Shown here: one piece after another, positions 36,395 to 45,153 of the stretch
Layout of the letters: each line of letters begins with the position of its first letter
How positions within the stretch are numbered: position 1 is the first letter of the stretch
Assembly: GCA_963761015.1 (NCBI GenBank)
Contig: CAVXFL010000009.1
Coordinates: 620,001 to 684,000, forward strand
Source of the DNA: CAVXFL01 sp963761015
Lineage (GTDB): Bacteria > Pseudomonadota > Alphaproteobacteria > Acetobacterales > Acetobacteraceae
DNA length: 64,000 nt
Reading direction: 5' to 3'
Made by a program: the position numbers and the translations under genes
The notes under the pieces: model-generated
Databases searched by the model: none
Seen by the model: only the letters and a program-made list of their open reading frames with translations
Told to the model about the DNA's origin: nothing

Positions 36395-37630
36395 TCATGC
36401 CCGGAGCCGGACGACGTTCGCGCCCTCACCTTTGCCGATGCGGTCCAGCTCATCCGCCACACCCTGCAACGCCTCGCCCGCCTCGCGCTCGTACCGGCTG
36501 CGATTATACGTGCTCGCGAGCGTGGCGTTCAGGTCGCCCGTGCTGCTGCCGATCAGGTGGCCTAGCAACGCCTCAATCGCGTGCGGCAAATACCCTAACC
36601 GCCCGGCCAGCGTCGCCACGGTGCGGCGCAGGTCATGGCGCTGCCAGCCGTTCGTTTCACTCACCTCCTGCAATCGCTTGGTGGCGCGGTCCCAATTGCC
36701 GATCGGCTTGCCCGAGCGCGTTGCGAACACGTGCGCATCTGCCGCCGGCTTACCGCCGCCCGCCCACTCGCTCAGCGCCGCCGTGGCCTGCCGAGGCAGC
36801 ACGACCCTATGCCCGCGCCCCGACTTGTGCCGCTCGGCGGGAATTGTCCAAGCGCCCGCTTCAAGCTCAATTTCGCCCCAGGTTGCCCCGGCGGCTTCGG
36901 AAAGCCGGGCCGCGGTCCACAAGATGAATTGCAGACATCGCGAATGCGGATCGCCCGGCTGCATTTCAAGCGCGCTCACCAGCCGTTGCAGCTCTGCATC
37001 CTGTAGAACGCGCCCGCGCTTGTCGGACGGTGCGCCGGGATCAAGTTCCCGCCCGATCCCGCGTGGCACCAGGTTGCGCTTCTCCGCCCAACGCAGGATC
37101 GGCCGCAGGTAGCGCACCGCGGCATTCGCACTGCTGCGGCTCGCATGCGCATCCGCAATCGTCTGAATGGCTGGCCCGGTCAGATCGGCGCCGGGACGGT
37201 CCAGGAGCGCGCCGAAGACATCTTCGATGCGCCGGCGCATCTCCGGCCAGGTGCGCCGCTTGTGTCCTTCTAAGCGCGCGTACGCGTCCAGCACGGCGCT
37301 GAGCGTGCCGATGCCCGCCTTGGCATCGCTCGCCTGCTGCCGCTTCGCCTTGGCCGCAGCAATCGGATCGGCTCCGGCCTTAACCTCTTGCCGCCGTCGG
37401 CGTGCCAGCTCCCGCGCCTCGCTCAGCCCAACGGTTGGGTATTCCCCGAGCCCGAAGCGTCGCGCACGGCCCGTGCTGTCCCGGCAGCCGAGCACCCACG
37501 TTGCGGTCCCGCCTTGGCTCACCCGCAGGCGCAGCCCTCGACAACCGCCGTCTGCAATCTCTACCTGCCCCTGCTCGGGCGGCTTGATGTGGCGCAACAG
37601 CGCCGGAGTAAGCGGTCGCGTGTCAGGCAT
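36395..37630 (-). CDS. int: P4-type tyrosine site-specific integrase
   Basis: A 411-residue recombinase. The N-terminal DUF4102 arm-binding domain reads GLRLRVSQGGTATWVLGCRDSTGRARRFGLGEYPTVGLSEAR; the core-binding domain follows, then the catalytic domain with R in WTAARLSEA, HDLRRT, LGH and the nucleophile in ASTYNRS. ATG 37630 is chosen because AGGGAG lies six bases upstream; ATG 37648 is possible. Its start overlaps two TAGGCATCA sites, suggesting autoregulation by arm binding. It mediates insertion into tRNA-Thr. Confidence 0.92.
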   Translation of the reverse strand: MPDTRPLTPALLRHIKPPEQGQVEIADGGCRGLRLRVSQGGTATWVLGCRDSTGRARRFGLGEYPTVGLSEARELARRRRQEVKAGADPIAAAKAKRQQASDAKAGIGTLSAVLDAYARLEGHKRRTWPEMRRRIEDVFGALLDRPGADLTGPAIQTIADAHASRSSANAAVRYLRPILRWAEKRNLVPRGIGRELDPGAPSDKRGRVLQDAELQRLVSALEMQPGDPHSRCLQFILWTAARLSEAAGATWGEIELEAGAWTIPAERHKSGRGHRVVLPRQATAALSEWAGGGKPAADAHVFATRSGKPIGNWDRATKRLQEVSETNGWQRHDLRRTVATLAGRLGYLPHAIEALLGHLIGSSTGDLNATLASTYNRSRYEREAGEALQGVADELDRIGKGEGANVVRLRA

Positions 37631-37641
37631 CGTAAGCTCCC

Positions 37642-37719
37642 TAGGCATCAATTAGGCATCACCGGAGGCGCGATGACATGGCCTCTCATAGGGGACCATG
37701 TTGTTGCAATGATGCCTAA
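37642..37719. promoter_or_regulatory. Integrase arm-type binding sites near attR
   Basis: TAGGCATCA at 37642-37650, TTAGGCATCA at 37652-37661 and its exact complement TGATGCCTAA at 37710-37719. A related copy is at 25852 near attL. Two direct copies plus an inverted one around the int leader are typical arm sites. Confidence 0.6.
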
Positions 37720-37804
37720 TAGCACACCATATGGGGCATTCTCAAGTGGTTATCCGAAGCATATAAGCGGGTATGAGGGTGCATGAGAACAGCCGGGAGT
37801 CGCC

Positions 37805-37860
37805 GAGCAACTGATTTGTAATCAGTAGGCCCTCGGTTCAAGTCCGAGCGTCGGCACCAA
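37805..37860 (+). repeat. attR: right direct repeat, 3' half of a tRNA-Thr
   Basis: 56 bases matching 25739-25794 except T at 37817 (C at 25751), giving anticodon TGT instead of CGT. The 5' half of the tRNA is absent upstream (the D arm is not present), so this is not a functional tRNA gene. Confidence 0.9.
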
Positions 37861-38046
37861 CCGCGCAGCACGTAGGCCAAGTGTGACCATGCGCAGGGCC
37901 GAACTTGTTCCGCATCCCGGCATCGGAGCTCAGGAATCGACCGCGAACACGCGGCGCGAGAGCGATTTAAAAATTGCAAGTCTTTTAGAGATTTAGAAAC
38001 CGTGGCAATATGGTTCCAGCGGAATGAACCGGGATGGGAGTTGTCC

Positions 38047-38292
38047 ATGCGAGGGATCCTGTTCGCTGTTTTGCTTCTTGCGGGCGTTGCCGGCGCACAG
38101 TTCGCGAACGCGGGGCCGGTCCCGTTACCCTATTCCAGCACCAGCGCCACGGCCCCGATCCAGAAAGTCTACTGGGTTTGTCGCCGCGGCCATTGCTGGT
38201 GGCACCGTCCGCAATTGTACCGCTGGCGTCGGTGTTGGCGTCCGTACTTCCGTGGTCCAGTGGTGTGCCGCTGGTATCGCACCTGGAGGTGA
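38047..38292 (+). CDS. Small secreted Trp/Arg/Cys-rich protein
   Basis: ATG 38047 follows GGGAG by seven bases. The 81-residue protein has a signal peptide (MRGILFAVLLLAGVAGAQFANAG) and a strongly basic, aromatic mature part: VYWVCRRGHCWWHRPQLYRWRRCWRPYFRGPVVCRWYRTWR, with four cysteines and many Trp/Arg pairs. It is the first gene outside the right end of the element. Cationic aromatic peptides can be membrane active, but similar exported proteins of unknown role are common here. Confidence 0.65.
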   Translation: MRGILFAVLLLAGVAGAQFANAGPVPLPYSSTSATAPIQKVYWVCRRGHCWWHRPQLYRWRRCWRPYFRGPVVCRWYRTWR

Positions 38293-38619
38293 CGCCGGGG
38301 GCGATTGGCAGATCCGGCGTTGGGGCCGCTTGAGTCTCGCACTTGCACCGACCTTTCGGGCCGTGTCGGATCGATCGAAAAGGCTGCGGACCGCGTGGGA
38401 GCAATTTCGGTGGCCTCGACCGAGCGGGACGCAGCGCGCCGTGGCGGCCTTTACCGCTATAGCGGCTGAGTCGCTCTACGAATCGTAGAGCCATGGCGCG
38501 AGCTGGCCGGTTTCCGGCTTGGTCCCGCGGATCGGCATGGCCGCGGCGGCAACTTGCGCCACGCTGGGCGGTTGAGCTTGGCAGTGAGAGCTGGGACGTA
38601 AGCTGGGAGTGCCGCGGCG
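38293..38619. other. Intergenic region upstream of the 2-oxoacid dehydrogenase operon
   Basis: 327 bases without a supported gene. The only structure I can define is the perfect inverted repeat at 38473-38491. The region should hold the promoter of the downstream operon. Confidence 0.5.
38473..38491. promoter_or_regulatory. Perfect inverted repeat upstream of the bkd operon
   Basis: GCTCTACGA (38473-38481) and TCGTAGAGC (38483-38491) are perfectly complementary around a single A. It lies about 130 bases before the E1 alpha start, and no T run follows. It may be an operator for a regulator of branched-chain amino acid catabolism. Confidence 0.4.
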
Positions 38620-39858
38620 ATGACGGAGGCGTCCGGGCTTAAACTGCACATCCCCGAGCCGCGGTTCCGGCCGGGCGACAAGGTGGATTTTTCCTACCTG
38701 CGCATCCCCGCCGCCGGTGCCGCGCCGCGCCCCGATCCCATGACCCCGCCCGCGGAGACCCGGCCGCTCGCGGAATCGCTGATCCGCGTGCTCGACGAGC
38801 AGGGCGCGGCGGTCGGCGAGTGGGACCCGCAACTGCCACCCGAGGTGCTGCAAAACGCCCTCGGCGCGATGCTGCTCACGCGCGCCTATGACGAGCGGAT
38901 GCTGCTGGCGCAGCGGCAGGGCAAGACCTCCTTCTACATGAAATCGACCGGCGAGGAGGCGGTGGCGGTCGCGCCCACCATGGCGCTCGACCGGACCGAC
39001 ATGCTGTTCCCGACCTATCGCCAGCCGGGCATCCTGATGGCGCGCGAGTGGCCGCTGCTCGACATGATGTGCCAGGTCTTCTCCAACGCGCGCGACCGGC
39101 TGAAGGGGCGGCAGATGCCGGTGCTCTATTCCAGCCGCGACGCCGGGTTCTTCTCGCTGGCCGGCAATCTCGGCACGCAGTTTCCGCAGGCGGTCGGGTG
39201 GGCGATGGCCTCGGCGCTGAAGGGGGACACCCGGATCGCCGCCGCCTGGATCGGCGAGGGCGCGACGGCCGAGGGCGATTTCCATCACGCGCTGACCTTC
39301 GCCTCGGTCTACCAGGCCCCGGTGTTGCTGATGATCGTCAACAACCAGTGGGCGATCTCGGATTTTCAGGGCGTGGCGGGCGGCGAGCGTTCGACCTTCG
39401 CCTCGCGCGGCATCGGCTACGGCATCCCGACCTTGCGGGCCGACGGCAACGATTTCCTGGCCGCCTTCGCGGTCACGCGCTGGGCGGCGGAGCGGGCCAG
39501 ACGGAACGGCGGGCCCACCCTGATCGAACTGTTCACCTACCGCGCCGAAGCGCACTCGACGAGCGACGATCCGAGCCGCTACCGCGCGAAGGAGGAGCGG
39601 GCCAAATGGCCGCTCGGCGACCCGATCGACCGGCTGCGCCAGCACCTCGTCGTGCGCGGCGCTTGGTCGGAGGACCAGCATCGGGCGCTCGAGGCCGACG
39701 CCACCAAGCGCGTGCGCGAGGCGGCGCGCGAGGCGGAAAGCCACGGCACGCTCGCCGAGGGCCCCGCGCCCGACCCACGCACGATGTTCGAGGACGTGTT
39801 CAAGGACATGCCGTGGCACCTCGCGCGCCAGCGGCAGGAGGCGGAAGCGGATTTCTGA
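38620..39858 (+). CDS. bkdA1: 2-oxoisovalerate dehydrogenase E1 alpha subunit
   Basis: The 412-residue protein has the E1 alpha pattern: DERMLLAQRQGKTSFYMKSTGEEAVAV, FPTYRQPG, the thiamine diphosphate motif GEGATAEGDFHHALTFASVYQAPVLLMIVNNQWAIS and the phosphorylation-loop region YRAEAHSTSDDPSRYR. The HSTSDDPSRYR version is characteristic of branched-chain rather than pyruvate dehydrogenases. With the next two genes it forms the complex that converts 2-oxo acids from Val, Leu and Ile into acyl-CoA. The E1 beta start follows after three bases. Confidence 0.92.
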   Translation: MTEASGLKLHIPEPRFRPGDKVDFSYLRIPAAGAAPRPDPMTPPAETRPLAESLIRVLDEQGAAVGEWDPQLPPEVLQNALGAMLLTRAYDERMLLAQRQGKTSFYMKSTGEEAVAVAPTMALDRTDMLFPTYRQPGILMAREWPLLDMMCQVFSNARDRLKGRQMPVLYSSRDAGFFSLAGNLGTQFPQAVGWAMASALKGDTRIAAAWIGEGATAEGDFHHALTFASVYQAPVLLMIVNNQWAISDFQGVAGGERSTFASRGIGYGIPTLRADGNDFLAAFAVTRWAAERARRNGGPTLIELFTYRAEAHSTSDDPSRYRAKEERAKWPLGDPIDRLRQHLVVRGAWSEDQHRALEADATKRVREAAREAESHGTLAEGPAPDPRTMFEDVFKDMPWHLARQRQEAEADF

Positions 39859-39861
39859 CCC

Positions 39862-40875
39862 ATGCCCACCATGACCATGGTCCAGGCGCTCAATTCGGCG
39901 ATGGACGTGATGCTGGAGCGCGATCCCGACACGATCATTTTCGGCGAGGATGTCGGCTATTTCGGCGGCGTGTTCCGCTGCACCGAGGGGCTGCAAAAGA
40001 AATACGGCCGCACCCGCGTGTTCGATTCGCCGATCGCCGAGGGCGGCATCGCCGGGGTTGCGATCGGCATGGGCGTGTACGGGCTGCGGCCGGTGATCGA
40101 GGTGCAGTTCGCCGATTACATCTATCCCGCGATGGACCAGCTCATCTCCACCGCCGCGCGCCTGCGCTATCGCTCGGGCGGCGAATGGTGGGTGCCGCTG
40201 ACGCTGCGGGCGCCGTATGGCGGCGGCATTTTCGGGGGCCAGACGCACAGCCAGAGCCCGGAGGGGATTTTCACCCATGTCGCCGGGCTCAAAACGGTCA
40301 TTCCGTCCAACCCCTATGACGCGAAAGGTCTGCTGATCAGCGCGATCGAGGACGACGACCCGGTGGTCTTCTTCGAGCCGAAGCGGCTCTACAACGGCCC
40401 GTTCGCCGGCCATCACGACCAGCCGCTGGTGCCGTGGGCGAAGCGCCCGGAAAGCGAGGTGCCGGCCGGCCATTACAGCGTGCCGCTCGGCAAGGCGGCG
40501 ATCGTGCGCCCGGGCGAGGATGTCACGGTGCTCGCCTACGGCACTATGGTTTATGTCGCCGACGCGGCGGCAGAGGAGAGCGGGATCGACGCCGAGGTGA
40601 TCGACCTGCGCACCTTGCTCCCGGTGGACATCGAGACGATCACCGGCTCGGTGGAAAAGACCGGCCGCTGCGTGATCGCGCACGAGGCGACGCGCACCAG
40701 CGGCTACGGCGCCGAGCTGTCGGCGCTGGTGCAGGAGCACTGCTTCTATCACCTGGAGGCGCCGATCATGCGCGTGACCGGCTGGGACACGCCGTACCCG
40801 TACGCGTTCGAGTGGCGCTACTTTCCGGGGCCCGAGCGCGTTGCGCGGGCGCTGCGCCAGGTGCTGGAAGCCTGA
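39862..40875 (+). CDS. bkdA2: 2-oxoisovalerate dehydrogenase E1 beta subunit
   Basis: A 337-residue transketolase-type subunit: MVQALNSAMDVMLERDPDTIIFGEDVGYFGGVFRCTEGL, GVYGLRPVIEVQFADYIYPAMDQL and a C-terminal binding domain (LRTLLPVDIETITGSVEKTGRCVIAHEATRTSGYGAE). It pairs with the E1 alpha subunit to bind thiamine diphosphate. It starts three bases after bkdA1 and ends two bases before the E2 gene, a tight operon. Confidence 0.93.
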   Translation: MPTMTMVQALNSAMDVMLERDPDTIIFGEDVGYFGGVFRCTEGLQKKYGRTRVFDSPIAEGGIAGVAIGMGVYGLRPVIEVQFADYIYPAMDQLISTAARLRYRSGGEWWVPLTLRAPYGGGIFGGQTHSQSPEGIFTHVAGLKTVIPSNPYDAKGLLISAIEDDDPVVFFEPKRLYNGPFAGHHDQPLVPWAKRPESEVPAGHYSVPLGKAAIVRPGEDVTVLAYGTMVYVADAAAEESGIDAEVIDLRTLLPVDIETITGSVEKTGRCVIAHEATRTSGYGAELSALVQEHCFYHLEAPIMRVTGWDTPYPYAFEWRYFPGPERVARALRQVLEA

Positions 40876-40877
40876 CC

Positions 40878-42140
40878 ATGGCCAAATACGTGTTCAAGCT
40901 GCCGGATATCGGCGAGGGCATGACGGAGGCGGAGATCGCCGCCTGGCACGTCGCGGTCGGCGATACCATCGCCGAGGATCAGCCGCTGGTCGACCTGATG
41001 ACGGACAAGGCGACGGTCGAGATCCCCTCGCCGGTTGCCGGCAAGGTCGTACAACTGCACGGCGAACCTGGCGACCGGCGGCCTGTCGGAGCCTCGCTCG
41101 CCGTGTTCGAGGTCAGCGCCAAGGTCGGCGTCCGGACCAAGCCCGCGGCGGCGCGGGAGACGGTCGCGCCGGAACCTGCCGGGCGGGCGGAGCCGACGCC
41201 TCGCCCAACTCCGCCGCCCGAGCCATCACCCAGCCCGGCGGAAGCGGCGGCCAAGGCAACCGCGGCGCCAGCGGTGCGCCGCCGTGCCGCGGCGCTCGGG
41301 ATTCCGCTGCAATCGGTCCGCGGCAGCGGCCCGGGCGGGCGCATCCTGCACACGGATCTCGATGCCTGCATGGCCGCCGGCGCTCGGCGGCGGGCCGCGC
41401 CGATCGCCGCCGAGCCGGACCCGGAGGCCGAGCGTGACGCGGTCACCGAAATCCGCATCGTCGGACTCAGGCGCCGGATCGCCGAGCGGCTGCAGGACGT
41501 GCAGCGGCGGATTCCACACTTTTCGTATATCGAGGAGGTCGACGTGACGGCGCTGGAGGCGTTGCGCCGGCACCTGAATGCCGATGCCGGCGAGTATCGG
41601 CCGAAGCTGACCTTGTTGCCGTTCCTGATCCGCGCGCTCGTGCGCGCGCTGCCGGACTACCCCGATATCAATGCGCATTTCGACGATCAGGACGGCGTGC
41701 TGCGCCGCCATGCCGCCATTCGCGCCGGCATCGCGACACAGACCGACGCCGGGCTGATGGTCCCGGTGCTGCGCCAGGCCGAAACGCGCGACCTCTGGGA
41801 TGCGGCGGCCGAAATCGCGCGGCTGGCGAGCGCGGCGCGGCGCGGACGCGCGCGACCGGAGGAGCTCACCGGCTCGACCATCACGGTCACCAGTCTGGGC
41901 GCCTTGGGCGGGCTTGCGGCGACGCCGATCATCAACGCGCCCGAAGTGGCCATCATCGGCGTCAACAAGATCGCCGAACGACCGGTGGCGCTGGGCGGCG
42001 CGATCGTTCTGCGCAAGATGATGAACCTGTCCTCGTCGTTCGACCACCGGATCGTGGACGGATGGGTGGCGGCCGAGTTCGTCCAGAAGGTGAAGGAATT
42101 GCTCGAGCAGCCGGCCACGCTGTTCGTCACGCCGCCCTAA
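40878..42140 (+). CDS. bkdB: Dihydrolipoamide acyltransferase (E2) of branched-chain 2-oxoacid dehydrogenase
   Basis: 420 residues. The lipoyl domain is at residues 2-78 with the lipoylated lysine in DLMTDKATVEIPSP. A Pro-rich linker follows, then the peripheral subunit-binding domain (VRRRAAALGIPLQSVRGSGPGGRILHTDL) and the catalytic acyltransferase domain with DHRIVDG. Only one lipoyl domain, as in many bacterial E2 proteins. No E3 (lipoamide dehydrogenase) gene follows; the complex must use one encoded elsewhere. Converges with the hydrolase downstream. Confidence 0.92.
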   Translation: MAKYVFKLPDIGEGMTEAEIAAWHVAVGDTIAEDQPLVDLMTDKATVEIPSPVAGKVVQLHGEPGDRRPVGASLAVFEVSAKVGVRTKPAAARETVAPEPAGRAEPTPRPTPPPEPSPSPAEAAAKATAAPAVRRRAAALGIPLQSVRGSGPGGRILHTDLDACMAAGARRRAAPIAAEPDPEAERDAVTEIRIVGLRRRIAERLQDVQRRIPHFSYIEEVDVTALEALRRHLNADAGEYRPKLTLLPFLIRALVRALPDYPDINAHFDDQDGVLRRHAAIRAGIATQTDAGLMVPVLRQAETRDLWDAAAEIARLASAARRGRARPEELTGSTITVTSLGALGGLAATPIINAPEVAIIGVNKIAERPVALGGAIVLRKMMNLSSSFDHRIVDGWVAAEFVQKVKELLEQPATLFVTPP

Positions 42141-42189
42141 GTCGCGTGGCCCGTCGCGTGGTCCGATGCCGGGGCCGCGTCCGCCCGGC

Positions 42190-43011
42190 TCACAGCACCT
42201 CCCGCAGCACGGCGAGGGTGCCCTCCGCGAATTCCTCCTGCGGGATGTGGCCGCAACCGTCCAGCACGATCAGCCGCGCGCCGGGGATCGCGGCCTGCAG
42301 GTGTGTGGCGATCGCCACCGGCACGATCCGGTCCTGCTTGCCCCAGAGCAGCGTCACCGGCGCGGCAATGTCCTCGAGCCGCGTCAGCAGCGCCTCGAGC
42401 TCGGAACGCGAGGTTTCGCGCACGGTGCGGAGCAGCGCGCGGCGGGCGGCGCGCTCGCGCAGCGGCGCCGCGTACCTTTCAACGGTGGCATCCTCGATTT
42501 TTCGCGGATCATAATAGCACATCAGCAGCGCGAGGCGCACGATCCAGCGCGGCGTCATGCCGGCCATCATCAATTCGCCGAGCCCCGGCGTTCGCATGAC
42601 CCGGAACACGGCGGGAATCGGCTGCGGCCAAGCCATGCCGTCGATCAGCACCAGCCGCCGCAGCGCGGTCGCGTGGTGATTCCGCAGGTCCAGCGCGACT
42701 TGCAGCGCCACCCCGCCGCCGAAGGAATGGCCGACGATCGCCACATCCCGCAAACCGCGCTGCGCGATGAAACGCAGCACGCAGTCGGCGTGGTCGCGCA
42801 GGCTGTAGCCGCCGGCCTCCGGCTTCGGCGAAGCCCCGAAGCCTTTCAAATCGGGCGCGAACACGCGGTGGTGCAGGCTCAGCATCACCCGAATCTTCGA
42901 CCAAGTGTGGCTATTGGCGCCGAAGCCGTGCAGCAGCAGCAGCGGCGGACCCTCGCCCTGCTCGATCGCGTGCAGATCCGGGATGCCGCTCTCCGAGCGC
43001 GTCGATGCCAT
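42190..43011 (-). CDS. Alpha/beta-hydrolase
   Basis: About 273 residues from ATG 43011, which follows AGAGGA by four bases; an upstream ATG at 43113 would add 34 Gly/Ala/Ser-rich residues. The fold is marked by LLLLHGFGANSHTW (oxyanion), nucleophile GHSFGGG, acid residue in LLWGKQDRIVP and histidine in GCGHIPQEE. This matches the meta-cleavage-product hydrolase/haloperoxidase-like group. The substrate is unknown. It converges on bkdB. Confidence 0.85.
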   Translation of the reverse strand: MASTRSESGIPDLHAIEQGEGPPLLLLHGFGANSHTWSKIRVMLSLHHRVFAPDLKGFGASPKPEAGGYSLRDHADCVLRFIAQRGLRDVAIVGHSFGGGVALQVALDLRNHHATALRRLVLIDGMAWPQPIPAVFRVMRTPGLGELMMAGMTPRWIVRLALLMCYYDPRKIEDATVERYAAPLRERAARRALLRTVRETSRSELEALLTRLEDIAAPVTLLWGKQDRIVPVAIATHLQAAIPGARLIVLDGCGHIPQEEFAEGTLAVLREVL

Positions 43012-43243
43012 GCGTCCTCTTGCCTGGTCCACGCCGGACGGAGAACCCGCGCCGGCGCCGCCCGCTTTCGCTGGACCAGAATCGGAATTTGAGATAAACA
43101 CGTCCTTAGGCATTTCGCTTCATGGTTGTCGACCGAGGGGAAAGCCGGACGGAGTATCGCTGGCCGGACGCGCAAGTTGTGCCCTCCGCAAGGCGGTCGA
43201 TGCGCACACACGCCCGGCGACCCACAGCAGCGGATGAGGACTG

Positions 43244-43804
43244 ATGCGACGCTCGCGGCTGTTTGCAGGCATTTTTCTGGTTCCCGCCTTGCTGGTTCCC
43301 AGCTTGCTGGTCGGCAGCTTGGCGATGGCCGGGCAGACCACGCCGGCGGTTTGGCAAGGCCTCGAATGGGGCATGACCAAACAGGATGTCGTCGCTCACC
43401 TGCCCGGCGCACGCGACTACACGCTCAGCCTCGGGCACCGAAAAGAGGCGCATCTGTTCGGGGTGCCGAGCTATCAGGTGTCCGGCTGCCTCGCGAAGAT
43501 CGTGCTGCAGTTCAAGGACAAGCGGCTCAGCAACATTAACCTGGACTTTCAGTTCGGCGACCCGAAGTACGGCAAGTGCGATGCCGTCGTGGCGCACGGG
43601 CTTCGAGCCGCCTACGGCAAGCCGGTCTCCTTCGAAGCGGTGGACAGCCACCTGTTCCACATCGAGCGCGGCAAATGGCTAAGCCCGACCGCGGACATCT
43701 ACTATCATTCCATCAGCGAGATCAAGCTGCGGCATGACATGCTGCCGCTCGAACTGAGCGTGACCTACATGCCGCGCATGACTATCGCGGACCAAAGACT
43801 CTAG
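43244..43804 (+). CDS. Secreted hypothetical protein
   Basis: The 186-residue protein begins with a signal peptide (SRLFAGIFLVPALLVPSLLVGSLAMAG). The mature part WQGLEWGMTKQDVVAHLPGARDY … SGCLAKIVLQFKDKRLSNINLDFQF resembles small periplasmic beta-rich proteins built like SmpA/BamE-type 'GMT…V…LG' domains. Two cysteines may bridge. It converges on the hydroxyacid dehydrogenase gene, with REP-like palindromes between. The function is unknown. Confidence 0.75.
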   Translation: MRRSRLFAGIFLVPALLVPSLLVGSLAMAGQTTPAVWQGLEWGMTKQDVVAHLPGARDYTLSLGHRKEAHLFGVPSYQVSGCLAKIVLQFKDKRLSNINLDFQFGDPKYGKCDAVVAHGLRAAYGKPVSFEAVDSHLFHIERGKWLSPTADIYYHSISEIKLRHDMLPLELSVTYMPRMTIADQRL

Positions 43805-43872
43805 GCGGCATTCCAAGCCCAAGCCCAAACGCAGATCGTCGTGGTGAGCGTAGCGAAGCAATGTCGGCCGCC

Positions 43873-43942
43873 ATTGCCGGGCTGACCCGGCAATTCCGGA
43901 CCCTGCGCGCCATCGTCATGCCCGGATCTGCGCCCGGGCATG
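43873..43942. repeat. Pair of REP-like palindromes between convergent genes, copy 2
   Basis: ATTGCCGGG (43873-43881) against CCCGGCAAT (43886-43894), perfect; then CATGCCCGG (43917-43925) against CCGGGCATG (43934-43942), perfect. Same motifs and order as 20001-20073, again between convergent 3' ends. Confidence 0.75.
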
Positions 43943-43988
43943 ACTCGGTGCCTGACGCTTCGACGAGTCCGGTCGGCGCGACCGCGCG

Positions 43989-44969
43989 TTAGCCCAAAAC
44001 CTCCTGGTTCACTACGTTCTCGCGGTTCGGCTTGCCGTCCAGCACGCTCAGCATGTTCGCGATCGCGGTGGCCGACATCGCGTCGACCGACTCGCGCGTC
44101 ACGCCGGCCATGTGCGGCGCGGTAATGATCTTGTCGGACGACAGCAGGGGCGAGTTGCTCGGCAGCGGTTCCTGCGCGAACACGTCGAGCCCCGCCCCGG
44201 CGATCACCCCGTCGTTCAGCGCCGACAACAGCGCCGCTTCATCGACGATGCCGCCGCGCGCGGTGTTCACGACATAGGCCGTGCGCTTCATGCGCCCGAG
44301 CCGGGCGGCGTTCAGCAGGCCGGTGGTCTCCGGCGTCTTCGGACAGTGCACGGTCACGAAATCGGCGCGCGGCAGGGCCGCGTCCAGCTCGCCCACCGGC
44401 TCGTAACCCGCCGCCCGAATGCTGTCCTGCGGTACGTAGGGGTCGTAGACCAGCACCGTCGTGTCGAAGGCGCGGCAGCGCGCGGCGCTACGCGTGCCGA
44501 TGCGGCCGAAGCCGATCACCAGCACCGTCTTGCCGGCCAGTTCCATGGGTATGAACTTGTAGCGCTCGTCCCACTGGCCCGCGCGGACCAGCGCGTCCTG
44601 CTTCGGCCCGCGCCTGGCGAGGGTGAGGATGAAGAACAACGCGTGCTCGGCGACGCTGATGGAATTCGCGGTGCCGGTGATCATCAGCGGAACCTTGCGC
44701 TTGGTCAGCGCCGGCACCTCCACCGTGTCGTAGCCGACGCCGATGCGGCAGACCACGGCGAGCTTGGGCGCGGCGGCGACCTCGGGCTCGCGGAACTGCG
44801 TGAGCGAGAGCACGACCCCCTCGGCCTCGGGCAGCAATTCGTGGAACGGTCCCGGCGCGATGCTCGGCGGGTAGCTCACGGTCATGATGTCGGCGCGCGG
44901 CCGCAGCAGCAGCCATCCGGCCTCGGCCAGGTTTTCCGGAACGAGCACGCGCCTGCGATTGGTTTCCAC
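43989..44969 (-). CDS. D-2-hydroxyacid dehydrogenase, NAD-dependent
   Basis: The 326-residue protein shows the nucleotide-binding motif VIGFGRIGTRSAARCRAF with YDPY downstream, the catalytic Arg region VNTARGGIVDEAAL, Glu in AGAGLDVFAQEPLP and His in APHMAGVT. This is the D-isomer-specific group that includes phosphoglycerate and hydroxypyruvate reductases. Without an ACT domain it is not a classical long SerA. The substrate is unresolved. ATG 44969 fits the family N-terminus. Confidence 0.88.
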   Translation of the reverse strand: METNRRRVLVPENLAEAGWLLLRPRADIMTVSYPPSIAPGPFHELLPEAEGVVLSLTQFREPEVAAAPKLAVVCRIGVGYDTVEVPALTKRKVPLMITGTANSISVAEHALFFILTLARRGPKQDALVRAGQWDERYKFIPMELAGKTVLVIGFGRIGTRSAARCRAFDTTVLVYDPYVPQDSIRAAGYEPVGELDAALPRADFVTVHCPKTPETTGLLNAARLGRMKRTAYVVNTARGGIVDEAALLSALNDGVIAGAGLDVFAQEPLPSNSPLLSSDKIITAPHMAGVTRESVDAMSATAIANMLSVLDGKPNRENVVNQEVLG

Positions 44970-45153
44970 CTCTTCCCCCCGTTTCTGTCCGATGCAAGGT
45001 CCGCCGTTGTAGCCGAACGGCGGCGCGAGCGCTAACCGCCGCGCCTTGCCAATACGGGCGCGAGCGGGTCAGCTACGCGTGGATCGGCGACAACGACCGG
45101 GGATCGAATGGCGAGGACGACGACATCGGGACAGCCATGATTGCCGCCCTGAC

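Noticed and set aside
37805..37860. A second tRNA-Thr gene with anticodon TGT
   Set aside because: Only the 3' part is present; the D arm and 5' acceptor strand are missing, so it is the attR copy.
38476..40752. Long minus-strand open frame (758 codons) opposite bkdA1/bkdA2
   Set aside because: A shadow of the conserved E1 subunit genes, with a His/Arg-rich composition.
45046..45153. Upstream extension of ispD
   Set aside because: The extra 36 codons are Arg-rich and unrelated to the family; ATG 45154 gives the canonical IspD N-terminus.
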